From: JACMLD01 sp044227095
Lineage (GTDB): Bacteria > Bacteroidota > Bacteroidia > Chitinophagales > Chitinophagaceae
Assembly (NCBI GenBank): GCA_044227095.1
Contig: JBGAFV010000001.1
Location: forward strand, 3,596,001-3,660,000
Direction: 5' to 3'
DNA: 64,000 nt
Shown here: positions 54,816 through 63,733 of the stretch, one piece after another
How the letters are laid out: each line of letters begins with the position of its first letter
Numbering within the stretch: the first letter of the stretch is position 1
Made by a program: the position numbers and the translations under genes
Notes under the pieces: model-generated
Database searches by the model: none
What the model was told of the DNA's origin: nothing
Seen by the model: the letters and a program-made list of their open reading frames with translations, nothing else

Positions 54816-54854
54816 GGCAAGATGTACAAACGTGGCCACGTTTGGAATCTTGCC
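54816..54854. other. Candidate oriT: 39-bp near-perfect palindrome upstream of mob genes
   Basis: The outer arms GGCAAGAT (54816-54823) and ATCTTGCC (54847-54854) flank a perfect 18-bp palindrome CAAACGTGGCCACGTTTG (54827-54844). It lies 73 nt before the MobC-like gene and in the only sizeable gap before the relaxase, the usual position of an origin of transfer. The nick site is not identifiable. Confidence 0.6.
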
Positions 54855-54926
54855 CCTTCACTCCGAAGTCGTGCGGGGGATTGCGAAGAAGCAGCAACTA
54901 AATCAAAAAGATTTAAAACAAGGAGT

Positions 54927-55322
54927 ATGAAGAAGAATGAAAATGAGGTAAGAAAAATCATGCTGAAAGTCCGCATGAATGAGAATGAATTGCAACAGGT
55001 GAAAAAGCATCAGCAAAAAAGCACCGAAAAAAACATTAGCGCTTATGTTAGAGAAGTAGCAATGCAAAAGCCAGTTTTAATCAATTACAGGAACCAGTCT
55101 GCTGACGACTTTTTAAAAGATATGCTGGCACTAAAAAAAGACCTGAACGGCATTGGTAATAATTTTAACCAGGTGGTACACAAGCTGCATATTCTTGATA
55201 AGATACCCGAGTTCAGGGCTTGGGTAAGTCATTATGATAGCCTACATCAATCATTAGTAAGCAAGGTGGATGAAATAAAATTAAGGATGAATCAACTCTA
55301 TGAAGAATGGTTGCAAAAATAA
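54927..55322 (+). CDS. mobC: MobC-like relaxosome accessory protein
   Basis: From ATG 54927 (AGGAG just before it) the product is 131 residues: a basic N-terminal ribbon-helix-helix-like part (VRKIMLKVRMNENELQQVKKHQ, then NISAYVREVAMQK) and a helical C-terminus (NFNQVVHKLHIL...WVSHYDSLHQSLV). MobC proteins bind oriT and help the relaxase. The frame is open further upstream to 54798, but that part overlaps the palindrome and reads poorly as protein. Its 3' end overlaps the relaxase gene by 16 nt. Confidence 0.8.
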   Translation: MKKNENEVRKIMLKVRMNENELQQVKKHQQKSTEKNISAYVREVAMQKPVLINYRNQSADDFLKDMLALKKDLNGIGNNFNQVVHKLHILDKIPEFRAWVSHYDSLHQSLVSKVDEIKLRMNQLYEEWLQK

Positions 55323-56581
55323 CGATACCAAAAAGTATTGAGGCTGCATTAAACTACAACGAAAAGAAAGTGCAGAAAGGAAAAGCGCAATGTTTGTTTG
55401 CCGGCAACTATCTAAATGATGCTAGAAAGATGAACTTCTATCAAAAGCTCGACGGCTTTGAAACAAACAACCGATTAAACAAAATGGCGACAACAAAAAC
55501 GCTACATGTTTCCCTCAACTTCGATCCGTCAGAAAAGTTGTCTGAAAGTAAGCTTGTTGAGATTGCCGGGGTTTACATGGAGAAGATAGGATTTGGTGAG
55601 CAACCTTTTCTTGTTTACAAACATGAAGATGCTGGCCATCCACACATCCATATAGTGAGTACAACAATCAAAAATGATGGCAGCAGAATTAATACCCATA
55701 ACATCGGCAGAAATCAATCTGAAAAGGCACGGAAGGAAATTGAGCAGACTTATGGCTTGGTGAGAGCAGAACGGCAGCAGCAAATAATAAAGCCTGGTAT
55801 CAAGCCGGTAGATGCCGAAAAAGCCATTTATGGAACGTCAGAAACCAAGAGAAGTATTTCCAATGTAGTCAGTGCTGTATTCAGCCAATATAGGTTTAGT
55901 TCATTGCCAGAATTTAATGCGTCTTTAAAGCAGTTTAATGTAGTTGCTGACCGGGGGAAAGAAGAAGGGCGGATTTACAAGAACCGAGGATTGGTTTATC
56001 GTATCCTGGATGCACAGGGAAGTAAAGTTGGTGTACCGATTAAAGCAAGTACAATAGGTTGCAAACCCATACTTGATAATCTTGAAAAGAAGTTTTTGAT
56101 CAATGAATCTGCAAAAGAATCGCTGAAACAGAGAACTAAAAGTGCCATTGATGATTGCCTGCAGACCTCGCCAGCAAGTATGAACAATTTAGTAGCTACT
56201 CTAATGCAGAAACATATCTACACTGTGCTAAGACGAAATGCAGAAGGACGATTGTACGGTATCACTTTCGTGGACAATCAAAACAAAGTAGTTTTTAATG
56301 GAAGTGATCTAGGAAAAGGTTACAGTGCAGCAGCCTTGCAAAACAGTTTAGGTAAGGAAGATAAAAACGAATCCGTAACACAGGAAAAGAAATCGGGCCC
56401 CACATCAACTTCCAGCCATGGCAAAATCGAGCAAAAGCAATTGGACAAATCACATGATCTGCCTGCAAAGAGCGACAGCTTATTAGAAACAGTGATGTCA
56501 GCAAAAGAACAGTACGATAATGTGCCAAATAGTTTGCTGCAAAAGAAGCGCAAGAAAAAAAGGAAGAATCACAATTTGTAA
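55307..56581 (+). CDS. mobA: MobA/VirD2-family relaxase
   Basis: The 424-residue protein has the Relaxase (PF03432) N-terminal domain. The HUH-type metal motif lies in the segment HEDAGHPHIHIVSTTIKNDG (near 100-120), with a following NTHNIGRNQSEKARKEIEQ motif and an early Tyr-rich stretch (NYLNDARKMNFYQK) holding candidate catalytic tyrosines. It nicks oriT and pilots the strand to the recipient. The C-terminal 80 residues are basic and low-complexity (KSGPTSTSSHGKIEQK...KRKKKRKN). It is translationally coupled to mobC. Confidence 0.9.
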   Translation: MVAKITIPKSIEAALNYNEKKVQKGKAQCLFAGNYLNDARKMNFYQKLDGFETNNRLNKMATTKTLHVSLNFDPSEKLSESKLVEIAGVYMEKIGFGEQPFLVYKHEDAGHPHIHIVSTTIKNDGSRINTHNIGRNQSEKARKEIEQTYGLVRAERQQQIIKPGIKPVDAEKAIYGTSETKRSISNVVSAVFSQYRFSSLPEFNASLKQFNVVADRGKEEGRIYKNRGLVYRILDAQGSKVGVPIKASTIGCKPILDNLEKKFLINESAKESLKQRTKSAIDDCLQTSPASMNNLVATLMQKHIYTVLRRNAEGRLYGITFVDNQNKVVFNGSDLGKGYSAAALQNSLGKEDKNESVTQEKKSGPTSTSSHGKIEQKQLDKSHDLPAKSDSLLETVMSAKEQYDNVPNSLLQKKRKKKRKNHNL

Positions 56582-56597
56582 AATCAAAAACAGCGTT

Positions 56598-56741
56598 ATG
56601 TCACAGACAGGGGAAAATGAACAGGGGTTAAGGAAAATAGTTGACCTGACAAGATTTGCCAGCATCTTCATTTTGCTGCTGCATTTTTATTACTACTGCT
56701 ATACCGCTTTTAAACAATGGGAATTCAGAAGCAGTTTATAG
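56598..56741 (+). pseudogene. N-terminal fragment of TraG/VirD4 coupling protein (YWFCY-type)
   Basis: ATG 56598 starts MSQTGENEQGLRKIVDLTR followed by a membrane helix with LLLHFYYYCYTAFKQW, the signature start of Bacteroidota TraG/YWFCY coupling proteins. The frame hits a stop at 56739 after 47 residues. The remainder of the protein continues in another frame from 56717, so the gene is broken or expressed as two pieces. About 20-30 residues expected between the first two helices are absent, pointing to a small deletion with frameshift. Confidence 0.65.
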
Positions 56742-58492
56742 CGATTGGATTATTGATTATTTCCTTACTCGGAGCACAGGGCAAGAAAGATGAAAAGATT
56801 AACTGGAAAAGCGTAGCAGCATATTTGCTGATTGGTATTTTGCTTTTCTTTAGCAGCGGCATATTATTCCGGCTGAATTATTCCCTTGAAAATATTGCTA
56901 TTCTCTATATGGCGGTAACAGGCATTGGATTTTTATTAATCCTTGCCGGAGGGAACTTATTGAGTCGCTTAATCAGGCTGAATTTATCCAACGATGTTTT
57001 TAATTCACTTAATGAAACTTTTCCGCAGGAGGAAAGATTACTAACAAACGAATATGCAATCAACCTTCCCGCCCGATACAATCTTAAAGGGAGGATTAGA
57101 AAGAGTTGGATCAACATCATCAATCCCTTCAGGGGTTTGTTGGTTATTGGTAGTCCTGGTGCTGGTAAAAGTTGGTTCGTTATTCAGCATGTAATTAAAC
57201 AGCATATTGAAAAAGGCTTTGCCATGTTTGTGTATGATTTTAAATACGATGACCTTTCGAAAATAGTTTACAACTGGCTACAGCAAAACAAACATAACTA
57301 TCCCGTTAAGCCATCATTCTATGTAATCAACTTCGATAACCTTTCAATTTCCCATCGCTGCAATCCGCTTGATCCAAACACGATGAATGATATTACTGAT
57401 GCGACGGAATCAGCCAGAACAATTCTGTTAGGATTGAACAGGGAGTGGATAAACAAGCAGGGAGATTTCTTTGTAGAATCACCCATCAATTTTGTTACGG
57501 CCATCATTTGGTTTTTAAGGAAATATGAAGATGGAAAATACTGCACCCTGCCCCATGTAATAGAACTGATGCAGGCTGATTATGATGAGCTGTTTCCTGT
57601 GCTGAATACTCAGCCAGAAATTGAAGTGTTGGTAAACCCATTTATAACCGCCTACCAAAACGATGCAATGGAACAATTGGAAGGCCAGGTAGCAAGTGCA
57701 AAAATTGGTATGGCAAGATTGGCTTCTCCTCAGTTGTATTGGGTGTTATCCGGCAATGATTTTACGTTGGACATCAACAATCCCAAACATCCTAAAATTG
57801 TTTGCGTAGGTAATAACCCGGAGAAGCAACAAATTTATGGTGCTGTTTTATCGCTTTATATTTCGAGACTAATCAGGCAGGTGAACCGGAAAGGGATGTT
57901 GAAATGCAGTTTAGTGTTTGATGAATTTCCTACCATCTACTTCAACAACATGGATAGCCTTATTGCAACAGCAAGGAGCAACAAGGTTGCCACTACATTA
58001 GCAATGCAGGATTTCAGCCAGCTGAAAAAAGATTATGGAAAAGAGCAGGCAGATGTGATTGTAAACATTACCGGCAATATCATCAGCGGCCAGGTGATGG
58101 GAGAAACGTCCAAACTATTATCGGAACGTTTTGGAAAGATTATGCAGGATAGACAGAGTGTATCTGTTAACCGACTGGATACTTCTATTAGTCATTCAAA
58201 ACATTTGGATAGTGCAATTCCGGCTTCGAAAATTGCCGCTCTTTCTTCTGGTGAATTTGTAGGCCTGGTTGCTGATAACCCCGACGAAAAAATCAAGTTG
58301 AAGATGTTTCATGCGGAGATTATTAATGATGCAGATAAACTCAATGAGGAAATGAAACGGTATAAAGATATTCCTGTGGTATCAAATGTATCTCAGCAAC
58401 AGGTGTTGGATAATTATTACCAGGTTAAGATGGAGGTTAAAAGGTTGATTGGGGAAGAAGTTGAAAAATTGAAAGCAGTTCTGGAAAGATGA
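56717..58492 (+). CDS. traG: TraG/VirD4-family type IV coupling protein (main part, N-terminus split off)
   Basis: This 591-residue frame starts at ATG 56717, inside the end of the preceding fragment. It has membrane helices (FIAIGLLIISLLG, YLLIGILLFFSSGIL and a third near 60-80), Walker A LLVIGSPGAGKSWFVIQ (near 140), Walker B CSLVFDEFPTIYF (near 400), and a TraG-like C-terminus (NITGNIISGQVMGETSKLLS, FGKIMQDRQSVS). It should pump relaxase-DNA to a mating channel. It may be functional through reinitiation on the overlapping start, or be a pseudogene. Confidence 0.8.
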   Translation: MGIQKQFIAIGLLIISLLGAQGKKDEKINWKSVAAYLLIGILLFFSSGILFRLNYSLENIAILYMAVTGIGFLLILAGGNLLSRLIRLNLSNDVFNSLNETFPQEERLLTNEYAINLPARYNLKGRIRKSWINIINPFRGLLVIGSPGAGKSWFVIQHVIKQHIEKGFAMFVYDFKYDDLSKIVYNWLQQNKHNYPVKPSFYVINFDNLSISHRCNPLDPNTMNDITDATESARTILLGLNREWINKQGDFFVESPINFVTAIIWFLRKYEDGKYCTLPHVIELMQADYDELFPVLNTQPEIEVLVNPFITAYQNDAMEQLEGQVASAKIGMARLASPQLYWVLSGNDFTLDINNPKHPKIVCVGNNPEKQQIYGAVLSLYISRLIRQVNRKGMLKCSLVFDEFPTIYFNNMDSLIATARSNKVATTLAMQDFSQLKKDYGKEQADVIVNITGNIISGQVMGETSKLLSERFGKIMQDRQSVSVNRLDTSISHSKHLDSAIPASKIAALSSGEFVGLVADNPDEKIKLKMFHAEIINDADKLNEEMKRYKDIPVVSNVSQQQVLDNYYQVKMEVKRLIGEEVEKLKAVLER

Positions 58493-58679
58493 CTTAGAAA
58501 ATTATTGACTATTCTCTTTTCCTTTTCCGATTTGTGTTGTAAGAAATTAAAGATAAGTGGTATTTAACAATCTTTTATGATAAAGTATAATGTTTTAATT
58601 CTAATGTTCGGCGATGTGTAATATACTTCAGTATCTGCACAGAATCGAATAGTAAGTTGTGTAAAATAAATCAAGTAAT

Positions 58680-59111
58680 ATGAAAAAAATCATGTCATCA
58701 ATGCTTTTATTTAGTGTTTTAGCTACCACTAATTTAATGGCGCAAGACTTAAAAGAAAAAGATGTACCCAAAACAGTAAAAGACGCATTCATTAAAAAGT
58801 ATCCAGATGCGAAAAAGGTTAGTTGGGAAAAAGAGAAAGGAAATTACGAAGCAAACTGGGGTGGAAAATCTGGAGAAGATAATTCTGTAACGTTTACCCC
58901 GGCAGCTATTTTTCTTGAAATTGTTGAAGCAATTCCTGTTAGTCAACTTCCTTCAAATGTTGCTCCTTATGTTGCAAAACATTATAATGGCGCCAAAATA
59001 ACAGAAGCAGGTAAAGTAACCGATGCTACAGGTAAGCATATGTTTGAAGCGGAGATTAAAGGAAAAGATTTGATTTTCGATGAAAAAGGAATTTTCATTA
59101 AGACGGATTAG
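58680..59111 (+). CDS. Periplasmic PepSY-like protein (second copy)
   Basis: The 143-residue protein has a signal peptide ending NLMAQD near residue 22 and two PepSY-like repeats: VPKTVKDAFIKKYPDAKKVS/WEKEKGNYEANW and LPSNVAPYVAKHYNGAKI/FEAEIKGKDLIFDEKG. It is homologous in layout to the protein at 15865 and lies alone between the mobile segment and the Fic region. A good terminator follows. No kinase pair is adjacent here. Confidence 0.82.
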   Translation: MKKIMSSMLLFSVLATTNLMAQDLKEKDVPKTVKDAFIKKYPDAKKVSWEKEKGNYEANWGGKSGEDNSVTFTPAAIFLEIVEAIPVSQLPSNVAPYVAKHYNGAKITEAGKVTDATGKHMFEAEIKGKDLIFDEKGIFIKTD

Positions 59112-59136
59112 TATTAAGTCTAAAAAAATATTTTAT

Positions 59137-59166
59137 AAAGCCCACCATCCCGGTGTGGCTTTTTTA
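59137..59166 (+). terminator. Terminator after the PepSY-like gene
   Basis: AAAGCC-CACC and GGTG-T-GGCTTT pair (10 bp, one bulged T) around ATCCC, followed by TTTATTT. It lies 25 nt after the stop. Confidence 0.8.
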
Positions 59167-59385
59167 TTTGGTTTTAAATCGATAATTATAAAATTATCAA
59201 AATAAATACACTTGCTGATTTTTGACCATGTTTTAATTATTCAGAACTCCGGCGCTTTTTTCTACAGGAAATATGAACGCTTAGATTATAACAAATCACA
59301 GGTTTTTTTTCAAATTCAAATCGTTAATTATTATAAAAATGGAGAATTTGTTTGGAAGTTCTTATAGCAAATAAGAGGTAGGGCC

Positions 59386-59562
59386 ATGTACGTCAATATT
59401 CCAAAACAAGGAAAGCCTTCGCAAAGATTTGACAGTCTAAAACAAGCGGCTGAAGTGGTTGGAGTTGACAGTACAACGGTTATTGGAGCCTTAAAAGCCA
59501 AGCAGGAGTCGGCTGATGGGTTCCAGCAGGAAATATGCTTAAAACGGATTTTCTGCGCTTAA
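59386..59562 (+). CDS. Small 58-residue protein with NUMOD1-like HTH motif
   Basis: ATG 59386 (preceded by AAGAGG) opens a 58-codon frame: QRFDSLKQAAEVVGVDSTTV and IGALKAKQESADGFQQE. This reads like the NUMOD1 helix-turn-helix motif (x-x-S-hh-AAx-hGhs-x-Th-x-xh-G) of homing-endonuclease-type and phage DNA-binding proteins. It is short and alone, so it may be a mobile-element remnant or a true small regulator. Confidence 0.5.
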   Translation: MYVNIPKQGKPSQRFDSLKQAAEVVGVDSTTVIGALKAKQESADGFQQEICLKRIFCA

Positions 59563-59656
59563 ATCAGTCTTAAAAATCATTTTTTGTCGAATATTGGGCC
59601 CGTTTCATCATTATCTGTAATTGGTGTCGAAAAGGTAATCATTTGCGAATCAATAT

Positions 59657-59736
59657 CGTATATAATCGTATCAGATCGACTCATTTTATATTTTAGAAAT
59701 CGAATTATAATCGTATATTAGCGTATCAAAACGTAT
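59657..59736. repeat. CGTAT direct repeats in the Fic promoter
   Basis: CGTAT occurs at 59657, 59667, 59712, 59722 and 59732: two clusters with exactly 10-bp spacing, the last cluster followed by ATC and 8 nt from the Fic start codon. Such helically phased direct repeats suit cooperative binding by a winged-helix protein, probably the Fic protein's own HTH domain. Confidence 0.6.
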
Positions 59737-59743
59737 CATTTTA

Positions 59744-61204
59744 ATGTCTAACTCAATATATACTTTTAATTTTGCCCCAAACTGGATGCAGTTGACCAAT
59801 GAAATCAGTCAAATAGATCGATTTGATGCGTCATGGACAACTATAGAGAAAAGAGAAGGGCAAACGCTGAAACAGTTGAAATCGATTGCCACTGTCCGTA
59901 GTGTTGGGGCGTCAACCCGAATAGAAGGTTCAAAGATGACTGATGATGAAGTAGAAGTGCTGATAAATAATCTTGACGTATCAAAATTGGAAGAAAGAGA
60001 TCAACAGGAAGTAGCCGGTTATTTTGAAACGCTGGAATTGATAGCGGAGTCTTTCCGAGATATAGATATTACTGAGAATAACCTGAAACACTTGCATAAT
60101 ACCTTAATGAAGCATAGTGAAAAAGATGCCTGGCATAAAGGCAATTATAAACAACATAGCAATGTAGTGGAAGCAGAAAATCCTGATGGTTCAAAATATG
60201 TAATTTTTAAAACTACTGATCCAGGATTTGCCACTGAAGATGCAATGGCAAAATTGATAACATGGTATAAAAAAGATACAGAAACATTGCCCTTGATAAA
60301 AGCTGCTGTATTTGTTTATGACTTCCTGAGTATTCACCCATTTCAAGATGGTAATGGTCGTGTAAGCCGTCTATTGGGAACACTATTATTACTTAAGCAT
60401 GGATACTCATGGGTACAATATGTAAGTTTTGAACATGAAATTGAAAACCGAAAATCCGAATACTATAAAATTTTAATGCAGTGTCAACGGCAAAGGCCAG
60501 GTGAAGATGTTTACCCTTGGGTGATGTTTTTTTTAGATTGTCTGAAAAATATACAAAGCCAGTTAATGGCAAAGCTTGAAGTACAAACAAAAAGCGGAAA
60601 GTTAACATTGAGAGAAAGAAAAATATACTCATTCATTGAAAATCATCCGGGTTCTAAATCCGGGGAAATTGCAGAAAAATTAAATATCCCATTGCCAACG
60701 GTAAAAAGAACACTTGCAGATATGGTTAAAAATAAATTACTGGCAATTCACGGTGCTGGTGCTGCCACGAATTATAGCATAGAAGGTACAGCTACAATAA
60801 AGAAAGACTTGATTATCCGGTTAACAAATGATGAAAGAAGAAAGGAATTTGTATTGACAAACCAAAGTTCATCAATTGAAATCAAAAGCATACTACTAAC
60901 ACCTTTGTTTGAATGGTCTGATCCTAATGAATGGGGTGGTCAACTTGCCAAAAATGGTTTGTATATACATGTTACTTGTGTAAGCGGTACTGCTCTGAAA
61001 GTTCAAGCGCCTCCGATTTTAATAAACCCGAGCCTCTATCATTTTAGACCGACTATCATATTGAGTCAGCCTATAAATATTCCAGCAGATATGTGGAACA
61101 AAGTGCCTTATAAAAAAGAATATCCTATACAAGTTACCATTGAGCTAATTGGTGCAAAAGAAAAATTTGATTTTGATGTTATGCTTGTTTATGATGAGGC
61201 ATAA
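59744..61204 (+). CDS. Fic-family AMP-transferase with C-terminal winged-helix domain
   Basis: The 486-residue protein has an N-terminal inhibitory helix motif STRIEGSKM (S/T-x3-E-G), then the Fic core with HPFQDGNGRVSRLL (near 198-211, catalytic His and the DGNGR AMP-binding loop), making it a class II Fic enzyme (intramolecular inhibition). A winged helix follows (SGEIAEKLNIPLPTVKRTLA, ~300-330) and an unrecognised 110-residue C-terminal domain. Fic enzymes add AMP to a hydroxyl side chain of a target protein. The CGTAT repeats upstream suggest self-regulation. Confidence 0.9.
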   Translation: MSNSIYTFNFAPNWMQLTNEISQIDRFDASWTTIEKREGQTLKQLKSIATVRSVGASTRIEGSKMTDDEVEVLINNLDVSKLEERDQQEVAGYFETLELIAESFRDIDITENNLKHLHNTLMKHSEKDAWHKGNYKQHSNVVEAENPDGSKYVIFKTTDPGFATEDAMAKLITWYKKDTETLPLIKAAVFVYDFLSIHPFQDGNGRVSRLLGTLLLLKHGYSWVQYVSFEHEIENRKSEYYKILMQCQRQRPGEDVYPWVMFFLDCLKNIQSQLMAKLEVQTKSGKLTLRERKIYSFIENHPGSKSGEIAEKLNIPLPTVKRTLADMVKNKLLAIHGAGAATNYSIEGTATIKKDLIIRLTNDERRKEFVLTNQSSSIEIKSILLTPLFEWSDPNEWGGQLAKNGLYIHVTCVSGTALKVQAPPILINPSLYHFRPTIILSQPINIPADMWNKVPYKKEYPIQVTIELIGAKEKFDFDVMLVYDEA

Positions 61205-61265
61205 ATAAAAATTGAACTGTATTAAGCCTTGACAGTATGTGTCAAACTAAAGTGTATTTATCGAT

Positions 61266-61826
61266 ATGAAACTCTACATAAAAAACATGGTATGCAGCCG
61301 TTGCAAAATGGTAGTGAAAGCAGAGATTGAAAAAGCAGGCTTACAGCCTGCATCAGTAGAATTGGGCGAAGTTGAGTTGAAAGGTGAGCCAACCAAACCA
61401 CAATTACAACAATTAAATACATCACTCAAAGCATTAGGTTTTGAAATGATAGACGATAAAAAAATACAAACCATCGAAAAAATAAAGAACGCCATCGTTA
61501 CATTAGTACATCATTCAGACCACGATATAAAAACAAACTTATCTACTTACATCACTTCACAAATTCATCAGGATTATAATTATTTAAGCAACCTGTTTTC
61601 CGAAGTAGAAGGCACAACCATTGAAAAATATTTTATTGCCCATAAAATAGAAAGGGTAAAGGAATTATTAGTGTACAACGAATTGACGTTATCAGAAATT
61701 GCCGACCAATTGGGTTACAGCAGCGTTGCTTATCTGTCCAACCAGTTCAAAAAAATAACAGGGCTTACACCGTCCTACTTTAAGTCGTTGAAAGAAAACA
61801 AACGTAAGAATATAGAAGAACTTTAA
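61266..61826 (+). CDS. HMA-like metal-binding domain fused to AraC-type DNA-binding domain
   Basis: The 186-residue protein begins KLYIKNMVCSRCKMVV, an HMA ferredoxin-like fold with a CxxC metal site, then at ~110-182 has an AraC helix-turn-helix pair (ERVKELLVYNELTLSEIADQ...SVAYLSNQFKKITGLTPSYF). It looks like a one-component metal sensor. The target is presumably the module downstream. It has 61 nt upstream to the Fic stop. Confidence 0.85.
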   Translation: MKLYIKNMVCSRCKMVVKAEIEKAGLQPASVELGEVELKGEPTKPQLQQLNTSLKALGFEMIDDKKIQTIEKIKNAIVTLVHHSDHDIKTNLSTYITSQIHQDYNYLSNLFSEVEGTTIEKYFIAHKIERVKELLVYNELTLSEIADQLGYSSVAYLSNQFKKITGLTPSYFKSLKENKRKNIEEL

Positions 61827-61902
61827 ATCTTACAACTCTTATACAAAATTCCACAACAACAGCGGCAATACCGTAATCTAACTTTGTGTCAAAGAAAATA
61901 CA

Positions 61903-62616
61903 ATGACACACACTTATAAAGTTACCGGAATGACCTGCGGCAGTTGCGAAGCAAAAGTAAAAAGCAGTTTGCTCATGCTGCCCAATGTTACAGAGGTAGA
62001 AGTTTCAAAAGAAAAACAGACAGCTACCATCAGCATGGATAAGCATATTGCGTTAGCAACATTTCAAAATGCGTTGGATAAAAAATATACCATCACGGCA
62101 ATGGAACACAACGAAACAGCAGAACAGGCAAAAAGTTGGTTAGCCACTTACAAACCCATCCTGTTGATTTTTGGCTACATCACTACCATTGCAATTATAG
62201 CTGCTACCCAGCACAATAATTTTAACTGGATGTACGGTATGAATATTTTTATGGCAGGCTTCTTTCTTACATTTTCATTCTTTAAAATGCTTGATTTAAA
62301 AGGCTTTGCCGACAGCTATGCCATGTACGATATTGTGGCACAGAAAATAAAAGCATGGGGCTTCATTTATGCCTTTATCGAACTCGCTTTAGGCATTGCA
62401 TACGCAACGGGCTTTCAGCCCTTGCTTACCAATATTGTTACCTTAACAGTAATGTCGGTAAGTATCTTAGGCGTTCTGCAAGCTGTGTTCAACAAGCGTA
62501 AAATCCAATGTGCCTGTTTAGGGGCGGTTTTCAACCTGCCCATGAGTACGGTCACCATTATAGAAGATGCTTTGATGATGGCAATGAGTGCAGCTATGCT
62601 GTTTGCAATAGCTTAA
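61903..62616 (+). CDS. HMA domain + MauE/DoxX-like membrane protein (metal transport)
   Basis: The 237-residue protein has an N-terminal HMA domain (KVTGMTCGSCEAKVKSSL, CxxC) followed by about four to five membrane helices; a conserved QCACLGAVFNLPMS loop holds Cys-x-Cys that may bind metal. Such fusions are commonly near mercury/copper genes in Bacteroidota and probably import or hand over a metal. A promoter-like TAACTTTG lies at 61879-61886. It is regulated most likely by the adjacent HMA-AraC protein. Confidence 0.83.
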   Translation: MTHTYKVTGMTCGSCEAKVKSSLLMLPNVTEVEVSKEKQTATISMDKHIALATFQNALDKKYTITAMEHNETAEQAKSWLATYKPILLIFGYITTIAIIAATQHNNFNWMYGMNIFMAGFFLTFSFFKMLDLKGFADSYAMYDIVAQKIKAWGFIYAFIELALGIAYATGFQPLLTNIVTLTVMSVSILGVLQAVFNKRKIQCACLGAVFNLPMSTVTIIEDALMMAMSAAMLFAIA

Positions 62617-62668
62617 CCGTTGGTTTATACCGTGTTTTTAAATAGTAGTACCTTTATCAAAGTAAATA

Positions 62669-63115
62669 ATGAGTAAAGCACTTTCCATACAACTAAAAGC
62701 AGCCTTCCTGCTCATCATATTCAGCCTGAATATGTTTGTGGGCTTTGCCTGTGCTGTTGGTGTGGATATGGGCTTTAATACCACTCACCACCACGAAGAA
62801 GAAGCAACGGAAGTACATGTACATGCCGATGGCAAGAAACATCATCACAAAGAAGCCGAACATAAACATTCGCAGAAAGACGGCAAAGATGATTGCTGCA
62901 ATGATAAAGTAATAAAACTTTCACAGGCAGATAAGGCAGTTCCGCAAGCTGCAAAATTATTAAGCCCCGTATTTTTCACTGCATTTGTTGCAACGTACTA
63001 TAACATCAATATTACCTACGCTTCGCAGGTAAATACATCTACAAAATATTTTGTCCGTGGGCATCACCCACCCATTCCCGACATACGCATAGCTATTCAG
63101 AGTTTCCAGATATGA
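62669..63115 (+). CDS. HYC_CC_PP family histidine-rich protein
   Basis: The 148-residue protein has an N-terminal hydrophobic signal (AAFLLIIFSLNMFVGFACA), a long His/Glu/Lys-rich stretch (HHEEEATEVHVHADG, HHHKEAEHKHSQ) and DDCC. The C-terminus has FVRGHHPPIPD. It is a small exported metal-buffering protein of the HYC_CC_PP type, presumably chelating copper or zinc. It sits in the HMA-DUF3347 cluster. Confidence 0.85.
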   Translation: MSKALSIQLKAAFLLIIFSLNMFVGFACAVGVDMGFNTTHHHEEEATEVHVHADGKKHHHKEAEHKHSQKDGKDDCCNDKVIKLSQADKAVPQAAKLLSPVFFTAFVATYYNINITYASQVNTSTKYFVRGHHPPIPDIRIAIQSFQI

Positions 63116-63192
63116 TTTGATTTTATGTTTTTCAGCATGAGGGGTATTGTTATGCCCGTAATTATTGTATTCAACATAAAAATTAAATCAGA

Positions 63193-63666
63193 ATGAAAAA
63201 GATATTTTTAATGCTTGCGTTAATCGCAACCGCATTTACTCAAAACAGCTTTGCACAGGATAGCACAAAAACACAACCTGCACAATTACTCAATGCTTAC
63301 TATAAACTAAAAGATGCTTTAGTAAGCAGCAACGCTACATTGGCTGCCGCCAATGCAGACGAATTGGTAAAAGCCATCAATGCCACAGATAAGCAAACCG
63401 TAAATGATGATACCAGGGCAAGCCTGTTAAAAGATGCAGGTGCTATTGCCCAATCAAAAGACATCAAACAGCAAAGGGAAAAATTTGCAACCTTATCAAA
63501 CGATATGTTTGAGTTGGCAAAAACGGTAAAGCTATCTGCCGACCCTGTTTACCAGCAATATTGCCCCATGAAAAAAGCATCATGGTTAAGCAATGATAAG
63601 GCAATCAAAAATCCTTATTACGGCAGTGCCATGCTTACCTGTGGCAGTGTAAAAACAACTTTATAA
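63193..63666 (+). CDS. Periplasmic DUF3347 protein
   Basis: The 157-residue protein has a signal peptide (cleavage near NSFAQD). DUF3347 features follow: LLNAYYKLKDALVSSNATLA, helix-rich, and QYCPMKKASWLSND...YYGSAMLTCGSV, where Cys-Pro-Met and a final Cys may bind copper. It appears in metal-resistance clusters. The next gene encodes a second DUF3347. Confidence 0.83.
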   Translation: MKKIFLMLALIATAFTQNSFAQDSTKTQPAQLLNAYYKLKDALVSSNATLAAANADELVKAINATDKQTVNDDTRASLLKDAGAIAQSKDIKQQREKFATLSNDMFELAKTVKLSADPVYQQYCPMKKASWLSNDKAIKNPYYGSAMLTCGSVKTTL

Positions 63667-63733
63667 TTTATTCACCTGCTTACAGCCTTTCAGTAACTGA
63701 AGGGCTAACGGCATTATTTAAAACAAAATCAAA

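Noticed and set aside
54667..54930. 87-codon frame overlapping the candidate oriT and the start of mobC
   Set aside because: Low similarity to any protein and overlap with the palindrome; the mobC start at 54927 explains the coding signal.
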